A DNA stretch of 64,000 bases from Pseudoalteromonas tunicata (lineage in GTDB: Bacteria > Pseudomonadota > Gammaproteobacteria > Enterobacterales > Alteromonadaceae), in NCBI RefSeq assembly GCF_002310815.1, contig NZ_CP011032.1:3812001-3876000 (forward strand), written 5' to 3'. Within the stretch, counting starts at the first letter, position 1; every line of letters starts with the position of its first letter. Below are positions 10,630-20,160 of the stretch, in pieces. Both the position numbers and the translations under genes were made by a program. The notes beneath the pieces were generated by a model that worked only from the letters and a program-made list of their open reading frames with translations, did no database searches and was not told the origin of the DNA.

Positions 10630-13600
10630 TTAAGCCTCACGCTCTTGCTGAAGCAGTGTTTTATTTTTAGATAATTTAGTTTTAACCCAACTAAAAGGTT
10701 TGCGTAAATCATACAAAATTAAGTACAAACACGGCACTAATACTAGCGTGACGATAGTGGCAAATAACACTGCAAAACCCAGCGCCACAGCCATCGGAAT
10801 CACAAATTTAGCCTGTAAGCTAGTTTCGAACATAATCGGCAGTACGCCAACAAAAGTCGTAATCGAGGTTAATGTGATTGCTCTAAAGCGTGCACAGCCA
10901 GCCTCAATAACTGCTTTTTTAATGTTGTAACCTTCTTCGCGTTTTTGATTTACATAATCGGTCATTACCAAGCTATCGTTAATCACCACACCTGCTGCTG
11001 CAATTAAACCAAAGCTAGACATCATGCTGATATCTAAATCAAAAAATAAATGTCCCCAAATGGCGCCCGTCAAACCAAACGGAATCACTGACATAATAAT
11101 AAGTGGTTGGGAGTAACTTTTTAGTGGTACTGCAAGTAAAATATAAACAATGATCATTCCTGCTAAGAAAAACAGCATTTGTTCATTTGCTTGCGCTTGC
11201 TGCTCTTCAATTGCGCCACCTAGCTCACTTTTCACCGACGGAAACTCAGTTGCTAGTTGTGGCAATAGTTCTTTTTTCACTTTTTTAACCACGGCACTTG
11301 GTTCAATCACTTCTTCATCAATCGCACCAAATACATACACAGTACGATAACCACCCTCACGGCGAATATAACTAATACCCGGTTTTTCATCTAAAGCAAC
11401 CACATCACCCAACATCACCTCTTGACCATTTGGTGTCGTGATCACTGTGTATTTCAGTGATGAAAACGCTTCACGGGTTAATTTAGGGTAACGCACCATA
11501 ACACGCACTTCTTCGCCATCACGCAATACGCGCTGCGCTTCGCCACCGTAAAAGCTTGCGCCAACCTGATTGGCAATAGACGAAAGCGTTAAGCCCAAAT
11601 CATAAGCCACTGGCAACAACGTCATTTGTACTTCTTTGCTAGCAGGGTCAATGGTCGAGCTAACATCGTATAACCCTTCTTGCTGTTGCAGCATATCGAT
11701 TAAACGACGACCCGCAGCATTTAAAGTGTCAATGTCAGAACCATACAACAAATAACCAAACTCACCATCTCCACCGCTGCCATTTACATCATCTTGAATA
11801 GTAAATGACTTCATACCAGGTATCTCTGGCAGCGCCTCACGCCAGCGGCGCGACAATTCAAAGGTATTAAATGGGCGTAATTCTTCATCAACTAATGGCA
11901 CAACAATTCGCGCCTCAGTACGGCCTTGATTAAAGGCTAAAATATCACGGATCATCCCTTGGCCATTGTCCGCTTTAGTTTGCTGATCAATTTTGAGGAC
12001 CACAGCTTCGATAGTTTTGAGTGCATCAATAGTTTGCTGATCAGAAACATTTTCATTCATCTCAATGGCAATACTTGGAAAATCATGCGGTACTTTTGGT
12101 GTTGGCACAGTACGAACATAATTGGCACTAATTAGTGCAATACTAATTAAAAAGAATCCAATAAAACCACTAAATACCAACCAACGCCATTCAGTACATT
12201 TTTCAACAAAACGCTTATAAGAACCGTTAACAAAACTAAAGAAACTACGGTTAAAACGCGCACGCCAACTAGTTTCTGAAATTGGATCAAAACGACTGTG
12301 AGCTAAATGAGCAGGTAAAATAAGTTTTGATTCAATCAAACTAAAGACCAAACACAACATTACCACCACTGCGATACCATAAAAGAACGCGCTTTCTGGA
12401 CCGCTCGATAGCGTAAAAGGTGCAAAAACAGCAATTGTGGTCAGTACACCAAAGGTTGCAGGAGTGGCCACACGCTTGGTACCTCGCACTACATTTTCGA
12501 CCCCGCCGCCATTTTTTTCTATTTCGGTGTAGGCACTTTCGCCTATAACAATGGCATCATCAACCACAATTCCAAGCACCATAATAAATGCAAACAGTGA
12601 CACAATATTAATGGTGACCCCAAATAAAGGCATCATCATCATGGCACCTAAAAAACATACTGGTAAGCCTAACATCACCCAAAGTGCTAATTTAAAACGC
12701 AAAAATAGGCTTAACATCAGCATCACCAAAATAGCCCCTTGCAGCAGGTTTTTCAGCATCATGTCGAGGCGCGCATTAAGGTAATACGTCATATCAACCA
12801 AGGTTTTCAGTTCAAGCCCTGGCGGTAAAGTTTTATTACGCTCAACAATATAATCTTTAACCGATTGTGCCACTGGGATCATGTTTTGGTCTTTAGTGGC
12901 TTTGACTGCTAGATTAATTGCATTTTGGCCACTGTACTTAAAGTAACGCTCACCTTCGGTAAACTGATCTTTAATAATGGCGATATCTTGCAGCAATACC
13001 TTAGCGCCATTAGCACCTATTTTGATTGGGATTTGACGAAACTCTTCGCCACTGTAAAACTGGTTTTCGACTCGAACCGAAATAATACCTGAATCAGTTC
13101 GTAGTTGTCCGGCTGAAAAGTTGGCCGAATAACGGCGCACAGCAGCCGAGACATCATTAAGGGTTAAATTATATTTACGTAGCGTTTCAGGTTTTATTTC
13201 AATGGCGATTTCATCAAGTGGTACTTTTAAATCAACCAAAGACACATTACTAAGCTGCAATAATTCATCTTCAATTTTTTTTGCGATGGGTTTAAGTTCT
13301 GTTAATGGCCAATCTCCGACCAAAACCATTTCAATCACATCTTGGCGAAACTCCGCCTGAGAAATAGTTATAGGTTCCATATCAGCAGGAAAAGTTGCAA
13401 TCCCATCAACACGCAACTTTATTTTATCGAGCACTTCTGGCAAATCTTCATCAGGATTAATTTCTAATGAAATACGACCCGAATTGCGAAAGGCCCGTGA
13501 TACGCCCTTTTTGATTTCAGTAATATCTTTAATTGATTCCTCAATTTTAATGATAATACTTTCTTCAATTTCTTGTGGCGAAGCACCCGGATACGAAGCA

Positions 13601-13773
13601 TTGATATTAATGTAGTTAATTTCAACATTTGGAAACATCTGACGCTGAATAGTGAAATAACTCACTATGCCCATCACTATAATGAAAAACATCATTAAAT
13701 TTGCCGCAACCGAGTTGTTGGCGAAATAAGCGATGATCCCAGTTTGTTTTTCAGGAGTCGGTTGAGTAGTCAC
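10630..13773 (-). CDS. RND efflux transporter, inner-membrane pump subunit
   Basis: This 1047-residue protein has the RND duplication: a helix near residues 22-40, a periplasmic loop, a cluster of helices (about 335-465), a second loop after about 540, and a final helix cluster (about 860-1030). The proton-relay segment GIVVDDAIVIGE in the fourth helix carries the two expected Asp residues, placing it in the HAE/heavy-metal-like superfamily. GTG is used as start, with AAGGA 8 nt upstream. It lies 11 bp after the adaptor gene, so the two form an operon. No outer-membrane factor gene is present, so a TolC-type channel must be supplied from elsewhere. The substrate is unknown. Confidence 0.93.
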   Translation of the reverse strand: MTTQPTPEKQTGIIAYFANNSVAANLMMFFIIVMGIVSYFTIQRQMFPNVEINYININASYPGASPQEIEESIIIKIEESIKDITEIKKGVSRAFRNSGRISLEINPDEDLPEVLDKIKLRVDGIATFPADMEPITISQAEFRQDVIEMVLVGDWPLTELKPIAKKIEDELLQLSNVSLVDLKVPLDEIAIEIKPETLRKYNLTLNDVSAAVRRYSANFSAGQLRTDSGIISVRVENQFYSGEEFRQIPIKIGANGAKVLLQDIAIIKDQFTEGERYFKYSGQNAINLAVKATKDQNMIPVAQSVKDYIVERNKTLPPGLELKTLVDMTYYLNARLDMMLKNLLQGAILVMLMLSLFLRFKLALWVMLGLPVCFLGAMMMMPLFGVTINIVSLFAFIMVLGIVVDDAIVIGESAYTEIEKNGGGVENVVRGTKRVATPATFGVLTTIAVFAPFTLSSGPESAFFYGIAVVVMLCLVFSLIESKLILPAHLAHSRFDPISETSWRARFNRSFFSFVNGSYKRFVEKCTEWRWLVFSGFIGFFLISIALISANYVRTVPTPKVPHDFPSIAIEMNENVSDQQTIDALKTIEAVVLKIDQQTKADNGQGMIRDILAFNQGRTEARIVVPLVDEELRPFNTFELSRRWREALPEIPGMKSFTIQDDVNGSGGDGEFGYLLYGSDIDTLNAAGRRLIDMLQQQEGLYDVSSTIDPASKEVQMTLLPVAYDLGLTLSSIANQVGASFYGGEAQRVLRDGEEVRVMVRYPKLTREAFSSLKYTVITTPNGQEVMLGDVVALDEKPGISYIRREGGYRTVYVFGAIDEEVIEPSAVVKKVKKELLPQLATEFPSVKSELGGAIEEQQAQANEQMLFFLAGMIIVYILLAVPLKSYSQPLIIMSVIPFGLTGAIWGHLFFDLDISMMSSFGLIAAAGVVINDSLVMTDYVNQKREEGYNIKKAVIEAGCARFRAITLTSITTFVGVLPIMFETSLQAKFVIPMAVALGFAVLFATIVTLVLVPCLYLILYDLRKPFSWVKTKLSKNKTLLQQEREA

Positions 13774-13784
13774 AGTCGCATCCT

Positions 13785-14945
13785 TTACAGTTTATCTGAT
13801 GAAGGCGTAATCATCGTAGTGGCATTCGCGATTTTCACTTCCATACCTTTTTGTGGATACTCTGGCAGTGTTAATACCAATTTATCTTGGCTTTTAAGCC
13901 CTGCATTAATCAGGAAATATTCCCCTTCTTCACGCAGCACTTGCACTTGTTTTGGCTCAAGCTTTTGCTCATCATTTACAATCCACACTGTGCTGTTATT
14001 CACCAGCTCTTGCGGTAAACGGTAAATTTGATTAAGCGTTTGACCCGCAAAATTCACTTCAACGTAACTGCCAAATTTAAGCACGGGTAAATCACTGCTG
14101 AGGCCATAAGGGTCTTCAATACGCACCACCAAGTTACTCATACGTGTCGCGCTATCAATTACGCCTAAATCACGGGCGATATACGCTTCTCGTGTAAAGT
14201 TAGCGAGCCCTTTTTGGCTAACGGTCGCTTTAACCCCTTTGATCTGCCTCGGTAAAAAAGCGCTATCAAAACCCGCGATTGGAATTAATACCTCAGCTGT
14301 TTCAATGTTATTGAGCACAGCAACTTGAGCTCCGGTATTAACAAACTGACCTAAACCAAGTTCACGACTGATCACTAAAGCATCGTATGGGGCGCGCACT
14401 TGGCAGTTTTCTAAATCTCGCTCAGCACGTTTTAAGTTTGCCTCTGCCGACTTAACCGCAGCCTGAGCACTTAAAATTTGTGGTTTACGTAGATATAAAT
14501 CACTGTGTTTGAGATTAGGAGAGTGTTTTGCTTCTTGAAAAGCGACTTCACCTGCGGCTTGTTCTTCAATTAATGCAGCTTGTGCACGAGCAAGTTCTGC
14601 TTGTGCTGAATATACTTGTGCTTGATAGTTATCAGGCTCAATACTAAACAATATTTCACCCCGTTTTACTAGGCCTCCAGCAACAAATTCAGGGTGCCAA
14701 CTCACGATTTCACCTGCGACTTGAGCCGACAATTGTGTTCGCTCAAGTGGCTTCACTTCGCCATAACTGGTAATCACCACTTGGTGATCACTGGCAGAAA
14801 CAGCCTCTATTTGTACTGTTGGACGTTTATCAACCACCTTTTTTTCATCTTTTTCATTGGCGGTGGCGTTAATTCCCATAAAACCAGCGATTGACACTGC
14901 AAGTACCACCAGCGGCAATGAGCCTTTTATCCATTTGCTCTTCAT
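13785..14945 (-). CDS. RND efflux periplasmic adaptor (membrane fusion protein)
   Basis: This 386-residue HlyD/AcrA-type adaptor links the pump to an outer-membrane channel. It has an N-terminal hydrophobic anchor (KGSLPLVVLAVSIAGFMG), a lipoyl half-motif near VVITSYGEVKPLERTQLSAQ, a long helical hairpin rich in Ala/Gln/Glu (about 115-190), a second lipoyl half near DYDALVISREL-like sequence, and a beta-barrel with membrane-proximal domain. ATG at 14945 is chosen because GGAT lies about 8 nt upstream. The longer frame would begin at a TTG at 15011, inside the palindromic operator, and add a non-signal hydrophobic stretch. First gene of the operon. Confidence 0.9.
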   Translation of the reverse strand: MKSKWIKGSLPLVVLAVSIAGFMGINATANEKDEKKVVDKRPTVQIEAVSASDHQVVITSYGEVKPLERTQLSAQVAGEIVSWHPEFVAGGLVKRGEILFSIEPDNYQAQVYSAQAELARAQAALIEEQAAGEVAFQEAKHSPNLKHSDLYLRKPQILSAQAAVKSAEANLKRAERDLENCQVRAPYDALVISRELGLGQFVNTGAQVAVLNNIETAEVLIPIAGFDSAFLPRQIKGVKATVSQKGLANFTREAYIARDLGVIDSATRMSNLVVRIEDPYGLSSDLPVLKFGSYVEVNFAGQTLNQIYRLPQELVNNSTVWIVNDEQKLEPKQVQVLREEGEYFLINAGLKSQDKLVLTLPEYPQKGMEVKIANATTMITPSSDKL

Positions 14946-15007
14946 CTGCGATATCCTAAAATTTAACTGCTCATATAATAACAAAGCTATGATAGTTAAA
15001 GATATTA

Positions 15008-15034
15008 ACAATTGTAACTAGGAGTTACAATTGT
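15008..15034. promoter_or_regulatory. Perfect 27-bp palindromic operator upstream of the RND operon
   Basis: ACAATTGTAACT (15008-15019) and AGTTACAATTGT (15023-15034) are perfect 12-bp arms around AGG, 63 bp upstream of the adaptor ATG. The size suits a TetR-family repressor dimer. No regulator gene lies next to the operon, so it must act in trans. The rest of the 14946-15355 gap (410 bases) shows nothing else I can support. Confidence 0.7.
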
Positions 15035-15355
15035 AAGCAGCCTTTGATTGAGCATACATTACACATCACCTAACCCTAGCCACTACCTATATGAAGCTCA
15101 ATACGTGATTAAGCCTGTCATTTGATCAATAACACATCATTATTAAAATCATTTGAACAAAGCCAGATTACAACAAGTTCGAACAAATTAAACTCATAAA
15201 CTATTAACAATCATGCTTATGGGCAGGCTGTTTATTAGACAGGTGCAATGTACTACCTAAGAAAAAATGTCGAGATACTTAATATATTTAAGTAGATTGA
15301 TATTCTGCTTATAAAGCTGTAAACGTTAAGCTCCCTAACCAAAAGGAAAGTAGCA

Positions 15356-16531
15356 GTGCATGTTAAATTAATCATATTATTTATCTGTTTGTGCTTAGTT
15401 GCATGCCAAAACAGCAAAACTCAGCCTAACAACCTACCAGCTAATCCAATGACTTTGTTAAATGCATCTTTGTTCTCGAAGGTAGAGACATATAATACCG
15501 AACTGATTTTTCAACTCGACACCAAACAACAAAGTGAATTTTTGCAGTTTTACCAAGCTCAAAAAAACAAGGAATTTCCAAGCAGTGACGAGCGTATAAT
15601 CTTTAATTTTTTAGACGCCAAATTAAGTGGTTTTACTTTTCATGGTGATACTTTGGACGCTAGTACCGCCTTTGCTGAAAAACGCGGTAACTGTATTTCA
15701 CTGGCTGTTTTCACGACAGCTTTGGCTGATCTCATCAAAACACCCGTTGATTACCAAGTCGTTATTAATGAACCTATTTATTTTAAAAAAGGCAGCTTAA
15801 TCTTAAGTTCTAGCCACCTGCGCACTCGTCTATACAACCCTGACGATAAAGCGCCAAAAGACATGATTTTCTTTACCCCAAAAAGCATTGTGATTGATTA
15901 TTTTCCAACTCGAGGCCAAGTCACGGCACAACGAGCACAACGGCCACAATTAATCGCCAAATATTATGCAAATTTAGCCGCCGAAGCCTTAGTTAAAAAC
16001 AACTTTAATTTAACCTTTAGCTATCTTTACACCGCCATGCTTCATGACCCATACAATAGCGAACTGATAAACTTACAAGCAGTATTGCACCGCCGCGCAG
16101 GCGATACAGCCACTGCAATCAAGCTTTACCAATATGCGGTTGAAAACAACCTTGCCAATATTAACTTGTATCAAAACTATTTAATCGTAGCGCAAAAAAA
16201 CAACAGCCAACCTTTAATCGATTTTCTAAATAAAAAGCTCACTGAAGTCGACGATCCAAACCCCTACGCCTGGATTGAGCTGGGCGAGCAAGCATTAAAA
16301 AACAACAATACCCAGCATGCTAAATTTTATTTTCATAAAGCCATTGCAGCTGCGCACTACATTCCTGAACCTTATGTAGAACTGGCAAAAATTTCTTATC
16401 AAAATGGTCAATTGAACAAAGCCAACAATTACTTAACCACCGCCATAGAGCGCACCTACGACAAAACCAAACTCTCAATTTACCGAGCAAAATATCAGGC
16501 ACTTAAAACGGTTGCGGGAGAGATAAACTAA
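15356..16531 (+). CDS. Lipoprotein with transglutaminase-like and TPR domains
   Basis: This 391-residue protein starts with a lipoprotein signal (LCLVAC, Cys17 acylated). Residues about 80-190 resemble a transglutaminase-like cysteine fold: Cys113 in KRGNCISLAVFTTALA, His in SSSHLRTRLYN and Asp in IVIDYFP would form the triad. From about 205 to the end it is helical with TPR repeats such as NPYAWIELGEQALKNNNTQH and EPYVELAKISYQNGQLNKA. It is likely anchored in the outer membrane facing the periplasm. Substrate unknown. The start is GTG after AGGAAAG. A terminator follows directly. Confidence 0.82.
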   Translation: MHVKLIILFICLCLVACQNSKTQPNNLPANPMTLLNASLFSKVETYNTELIFQLDTKQQSEFLQFYQAQKNKEFPSSDERIIFNFLDAKLSGFTFHGDTLDASTAFAEKRGNCISLAVFTTALADLIKTPVDYQVVINEPIYFKKGSLILSSSHLRTRLYNPDDKAPKDMIFFTPKSIVIDYFPTRGQVTAQRAQRPQLIAKYYANLAAEALVKNNFNLTFSYLYTAMLHDPYNSELINLQAVLHRRAGDTATAIKLYQYAVENNLANINLYQNYLIVAQKNNSQPLIDFLNKKLTEVDDPNPYAWIELGEQALKNNNTQHAKFYFHKAIAAAHYIPEPYVELAKISYQNGQLNKANNYLTTAIERTYDKTKLSIYRAKYQALKTVAGEIN

Positions 16532-16543
16532 ATACAGATAAAA

Positions 16544-16565
16544 TGCAGCCAACTAGCTGCTTTTT
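16544..16565 (+). terminator. Terminator between convergent genes
   Basis: GCAGC/GCTGC (16545-16549 and 16556-16560) with a 6-nt loop is followed by five T. It lies 12 bp past the stop of the lipoprotein gene and before the end of the convergent XRE gene. Confidence 0.65.
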
Positions 16566-16585
16566 ATCTGTTTTAAATGAAACAA

Positions 16586-17305
16586 CTAATGAGCATGCTT
16601 AAACACTTTTCGCTCGAGTACAAAGCCCATAATACCCATACTGAATAACAACACGCCAACAATTCTAAACCCCGCATTGATATTGTTTTCGTTTTGCCTT
16701 ACGCCCAGATAATTATAATATCGGCGACCTTCTGGCACATCCTTTACAAACGCTTCACCGCGATAATCGACCAATAACAGGGTGTCGGTTTCGCGGCGTT
16801 GAAGTATTTTTATCCGTGTATTTTGAATTTCGTCGGCTGACATATCCCTTGGCACTAAACTACGCCAATTATTAAAAATATCTTCTTGTTCACCGGCCAG
16901 TACCACCCCTTTTGATTCATATTGATATAACTTTTGATTAAATAAGCGTTCATTCTGACCAATATAAAACAAGGTCACAGCAAGTACGATTAACGCGGTG
17001 CTGATGTACCACCAGCGCCGTTGCAGCATCACCGAAAGCTGCTGATGCTGTGATAAAAACGCCTCCACATCGGGAATGTGTTTTAAACGCGTTAATTCAT
17101 TTTTTAATTTAGGGCAACTCAATAGCACGCTTAAATCAACTTTTAAAGCCGCTAATAATTGCCGCAACACCTCATTTGATGGTAACGATTTATCATTTTC
17201 TAGCTTTGATAAATATGATTGCTCAATCGCAGCTGCCTGTGCCAGCTCCGGTTGGCTTAAATTTAGCGCCAAACGTAGCTCTTTTAGTTTTTCACCTAGT
17301 GTCAT
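16586..17305 (-). CDS. Membrane-bound XRE-family regulator
   Basis: This 239-residue protein has an N-terminal Cro/C1 helix-turn-helix (LNLSQPELAQAAAIEQSYLSKLEND, about residues 14-38) followed by a linker, a transmembrane helix (about 98-115), a roughly 90-residue non-cytoplasmic domain with RDMSADEIQNTRIKILQRRETDTLLLVDYRG, and a second helix (about 210-228). DNA binding and transmembrane sensing are thus on one chain. The gene stands alone and its target is not evident; the divergent gene at 17574 is one candidate. Confidence 0.85.
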   Translation of the reverse strand: MTLGEKLKELRLALNLSQPELAQAAAIEQSYLSKLENDKSLPSNEVLRQLLAALKVDLSVLLSCPKLKNELTRLKHIPDVEAFLSQHQQLSVMLQRRWWYISTALIVLAVTLFYIGQNERLFNQKLYQYESKGVVLAGEQEDIFNNWRSLVPRDMSADEIQNTRIKILQRRETDTLLLVDYRGEAFVKDVPEGRRYYNYLGVRQNENNINAGFRIVGVLLFSMGIMGFVLERKVFKHAH

Positions 17306-17573
17306 TTTAATTCCTTGTATTTCTCATCAGAAAACCATTACAAAACAATATACTTAAAAGTAAGTTGATAATCATGCACCGGCTGCATAGCGGCTATTCT
17401 TGGTTAGTCATGATGAAATGCAAAGCTGAATATTAAGGAATAATGACGAATTTGCAGCTATCAAAAAGAATTTTTCATCAATTATCACTCCCGATTTGGT
17501 TTGCACTGTAAGAAAATCCAAAAATCGACTATAAAAAGTAACTACCAAACAAAATAACAATAAAGAGAAACCA

Positions 17574-18023
17574 ATGACCACAGAATCAAATATACAAACA
17601 TCAAGCTTTACTCAACCACCTAAATGGCTTAAACCCTTTGCTTGGGTCATGGTGATCTGGAATTTAATGGGTGTTATGGCCTTTGTGATGCACATATTGA
17701 TCACTCCAGAGCAGTTAGCAGCCTTGCCCGAAGCTGAGCAAGCGCTGTTTAATAACGCAGCTAGTTGGGCGGTAGTGGTTTTTGCACTGGCGGTATTTGC
17801 AGGCACAGCGGGGTCGCTTGCGCTGGCTTTTGGCAAAAAGCTCGCCCTACCATTATTAAGCGTGTCGCTGATTGGCGTATTACTACAGCAATTTCACAGT
17901 TTTGTACTCCAGGATAGCCTTGCGGTGTATGGCACAACCGCACTGATCATGCCTGCTGTGGTGGTCTTTTTTGCGGTAGCGTTATTTGTGGTTGCTAAAA
18001 AATACCTACCACAAAACGAATAA
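17574..18023 (+). CDS. Four-helix membrane protein of unknown function
   Basis: This 149-residue protein has a short polar N-terminus ending in PPKWLKPFAWVMVIWNLMG, then four transmembrane helices (about 23-45, 63-85, 90-108 and 117-140). Short proteins of this pattern are widespread in marine gammaproteobacteria and are often loosely named sugar transporters without evidence. I assign no function. It is divergent from the membrane-bound XRE gene across a 268-bp region in which I see no clear operator. Confidence 0.82.
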   Translation: MTTESNIQTSSFTQPPKWLKPFAWVMVIWNLMGVMAFVMHILITPEQLAALPEAEQALFNNAASWAVVVFALAVFAGTAGSLALAFGKKLALPLLSVSLIGVLLQQFHSFVLQDSLAVYGTTALIMPAVVVFFAVALFVVAKKYLPQNE

Positions 18024-18036
18024 CTGACTTGTTATA

Positions 18037-18064
18037 AAATCGCGCACTTTAGGGTGTGCGATTT
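18037..18064 (+). terminator. Inverted repeat between 17574 gene and the export operon
   Basis: AAATCGCGCAC (18037-18047) and GTGTGCGATTT (18054-18064) pair with one mismatch around TTTAGG. It may end the upstream transcript, although the T run is only three long. Lying about 60 bp upstream of a sigma-54-like promoter, it could also be an enhancer site for the NtrC-type regulator of the operon. Confidence 0.45.
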
Positions 18065-18118
18065 CGCACAGCGCCCAGCGAACAAAAACGTAACAACCTG
18101 AATTTTATAACAATATTT

Positions 18119-18136
18119 TTGGCATGTAAGTTTCAT
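18119..18136 (+). promoter_or_regulatory. Candidate sigma-54 promoter of the HlyD/ABC operon
   Basis: TGGCATGTAAGTTTCAT (18120-18136) fits the -24/-12 pattern TGGCAC-N5-TTGC with TTTC in place of TTGC. It lies 36 bp upstream of the HlyD start. The operon encodes its own NtrC-type activator, which supports the call. The -12 mismatch weakens it. Confidence 0.5.
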
Positions 18137-18171
18137 TAGCTTAGTTATCTTGAAGCAATCGCGAACTTACT

Positions 18172-19416
18172 GTGCAGATTAATTTAACCCCAAAACATCA
18201 AAAACGAAGCTATTGGCTATTCGCGTTGGCATTAATTGCAATGGCTACTGCTTGTATATACTTTTTAACCAAACAATATACTCCCAAAATTGCGCGCGAA
18301 AACCTCACCATTGCTACGGTACAACAAGGCGATATCGCATTGATGGCACCGGTTTTTGGTGAGTTTGCATCGCGCTACGAGCGCTTGATCAGCGCTCCTG
18401 ACAACGGCAAAGTAACCGAGATATTACTGCGCGGCGGTGAAACCGTGACAGAAAACACCCCAATTGCCATTTTGACTAACCCCGATTTAACGCAGCAGTA
18501 TCAGCAACAAAAAACCCAACTAAACAGTACCACAGCGCAATTCACTGCCTTTACTTTGCGCCAACAAAACGAACTGCTGGCCGAAGAAGGTAAACAAGAA
18601 GATTTAATCGCCGACATTGAATCGTTGATGCTTGATGTCGAAGCAAATCGAAAATTAGCTGAACTTGGGATCGCGGCAAAAATTGACTTAGAGCGCTCAG
18701 AGCTCAAGCTCGCTCAGCTGAATAAACAGCTTGAACGCAATCGTTTTCGCTTAGCGTCATTTATTAAAATGCAGCAACTCGAAAAACAGCAACAGCACAT
18801 GCGCTTAGTTGCTGAACAACAAAGTGTCGCTAATCTGGCCGCTAAAATGGCTGCTCTCACCATTAAGGCAGGCATTGCAGGCACTTTAGAAAAATTAGAC
18901 ATTGAACTGGGGCAGTATGTTAATGCAGGGCAAACCTTAGCTAAAGTGGGCTCTAGCACCGATTTAATTGCTAAGATCCGCATTCCACAACGTTTAGCTG
19001 AAAAAGTTCAGCTCGATGCCAAGGTCAATATTAAAAGTAAAGACAGCATTCTTAGCGGTAAAATTAGCCAACTGAGCTCGGTGATCCGCGATGGCTTTGT
19101 GCTTGCGGAAGTTAAAATTCTCGACCCTCTGCCAAACTATATTCGACCGGCACTCAATTTAACCGCAGACGTGTTTATCGAGCAAAAAACCGATGCGTTA
19201 TTTATCAAACAAGCCCCAGGCGTTCAGCCGTTAAGCAAAAAAACCCTTTATCAACTGACAGACGATTCGGTTGCCGAACAACTTGAAATTACCTTTTCAG
19301 AGCGCAGTGGCGAGTATGTGCTGATTGGCGCGGGTGCAAAAAAAGATCAACAAATTATTACCTCAGACCTCAGTCAGTGGCACAATTTCGCCCAACTGAC
19401 CGTCGTTACTCATTAA
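18172..19416 (+). CDS. HlyD/MacA-like periplasmic adaptor of an ABC exporter
   Basis: This 414-residue protein has an N-terminal transmembrane helix (about 14-33), a lipoyl half (about 70-105), a long Gln/Glu-rich coiled hairpin (about 110-220), the second lipoyl half (LTIKAGIAGTLEKLDIELGQYVNAGQ-like, about 228-258) and a C-terminal beta-barrel. It would link an inner-membrane exporter to a TolC-type channel. The start is GTG with no strong ribosome binding site. It is the first gene of a five-gene operon (adaptor, ATPase, permease, response regulator, kinase). Confidence 0.9.
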   Translation: MQINLTPKHQKRSYWLFALALIAMATACIYFLTKQYTPKIARENLTIATVQQGDIALMAPVFGEFASRYERLISAPDNGKVTEILLRGGETVTENTPIAILTNPDLTQQYQQQKTQLNSTTAQFTAFTLRQQNELLAEEGKQEDLIADIESLMLDVEANRKLAELGIAAKIDLERSELKLAQLNKQLERNRFRLASFIKMQQLEKQQQHMRLVAEQQSVANLAAKMAALTIKAGIAGTLEKLDIELGQYVNAGQTLAKVGSSTDLIAKIRIPQRLAEKVQLDAKVNIKSKDSILSGKISQLSSVIRDGFVLAEVKILDPLPNYIRPALNLTADVFIEQKTDALFIKQAPGVQPLSKKTLYQLTDDSVAEQLEITFSERSGEYVLIGAGAKKDQQIITSDLSQWHNFAQLTVVTH

Positions 19417-19428
19417 CAAGGAAAAACA

Positions 19429-20160
19429 ATGAAAACCATCGTTTCGTTACAGAACGTTTGTAAAGCATTTAATAAAGGTCAGCTACAGACTCAAGCACTC
19501 AACAATATTAATTTAACTATTGAGCAAGGTGAATTCGTGGCGATTGTCGGGCCGTCGGGCTGCGGAAAATCAACCTTACTCAGCATTTTAGGATTACTTG
19601 AACAAGCCGACAGCGGTCAGTATCACCTCAGCGAACATGATGTTAGCACCCTAAACATCGACCAAAGCGCTAAAATCCGCAACCGTCATATTGGGTTTGT
19701 TTTTCAATCGTTTAATTTAATTGATTCATTAACGGTATTTGAAAATATTGCATTACCGCTTGAGCATCGAGGTAGTAAAAAAGCCGAGATTGAACAAGCG
19801 GTAAACGCGCTTTTAACCAAGTTAAATTTATTACCCCGCGCGGCTTATTACCCTAATCAACTTTCGGGTGGTCAACAACAGCGTGTCGCCATTGCAAGAG
19901 CATTGGTCGGTCAACCTGATTTACTGTTAGTTGATGAGCCAACCGGTAACCTAGATAGTCAAAATGGTGATTCGGTTATGCAGCTTTTATGCGATCTCAA
20001 TCGTGCTGGCACCACCATTGTGATGGTAACGCACGATAATCGCTACAGCCAAATGGCAAGTCGTCAAATTCGTTTATTAGATGGCCAAGTGATCACCCAG
20101 CACAGCGGCACGACTCACAGTGCCAATAATACCAATCAAGCTATGGCGGAGGCTGTATGA
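19429..20160 (+). CDS. MacB/LolD-type ABC transporter ATPase
   Basis: This 243-residue ATPase has Walker A GPSGCGKST (about 37-45), the Q-loop in FQSFNLI, the signature LSGGQQQRVAIARAL, Walker B LLLVDEPTGNLDS and the switch His in VMVTHD. It belongs to the lipoprotein/MacB export group. It starts 12 bp after the adaptor gene with AAGGA upstream and its stop overlaps the permease start by 4 bp. It is a clear paralogue of the ATPase at 32428. Confidence 0.95.
   Translation: MKTIVSLQNVCKAFNKGQLQTQALNNINLTIEQGEFVAIVGPSGCGKSTLLSILGLLEQADSGQYHLSEHDVSTLNIDQSAKIRNRHIGFVFQSFNLIDSLTVFENIALPLEHRGSKKAEIEQAVNALLTKLNLLPRAAYYPNQLSGGQQQRVAIARALVGQPDLLLVDEPTGNLDSQNGDSVMQLLCDLNRAGTTIVMVTHDNRYSQMASRQIRLLDGQVITQHSGTTHSANNTNQAMAEAV

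Noticed and set aside
14946..15011. Extending the RND adaptor to a TTG at 15011.
   Set aside because: That start lies inside the palindromic operator and lacks a ribosome binding site, while ATG 14945 has one and gives a normal N-terminal anchor.
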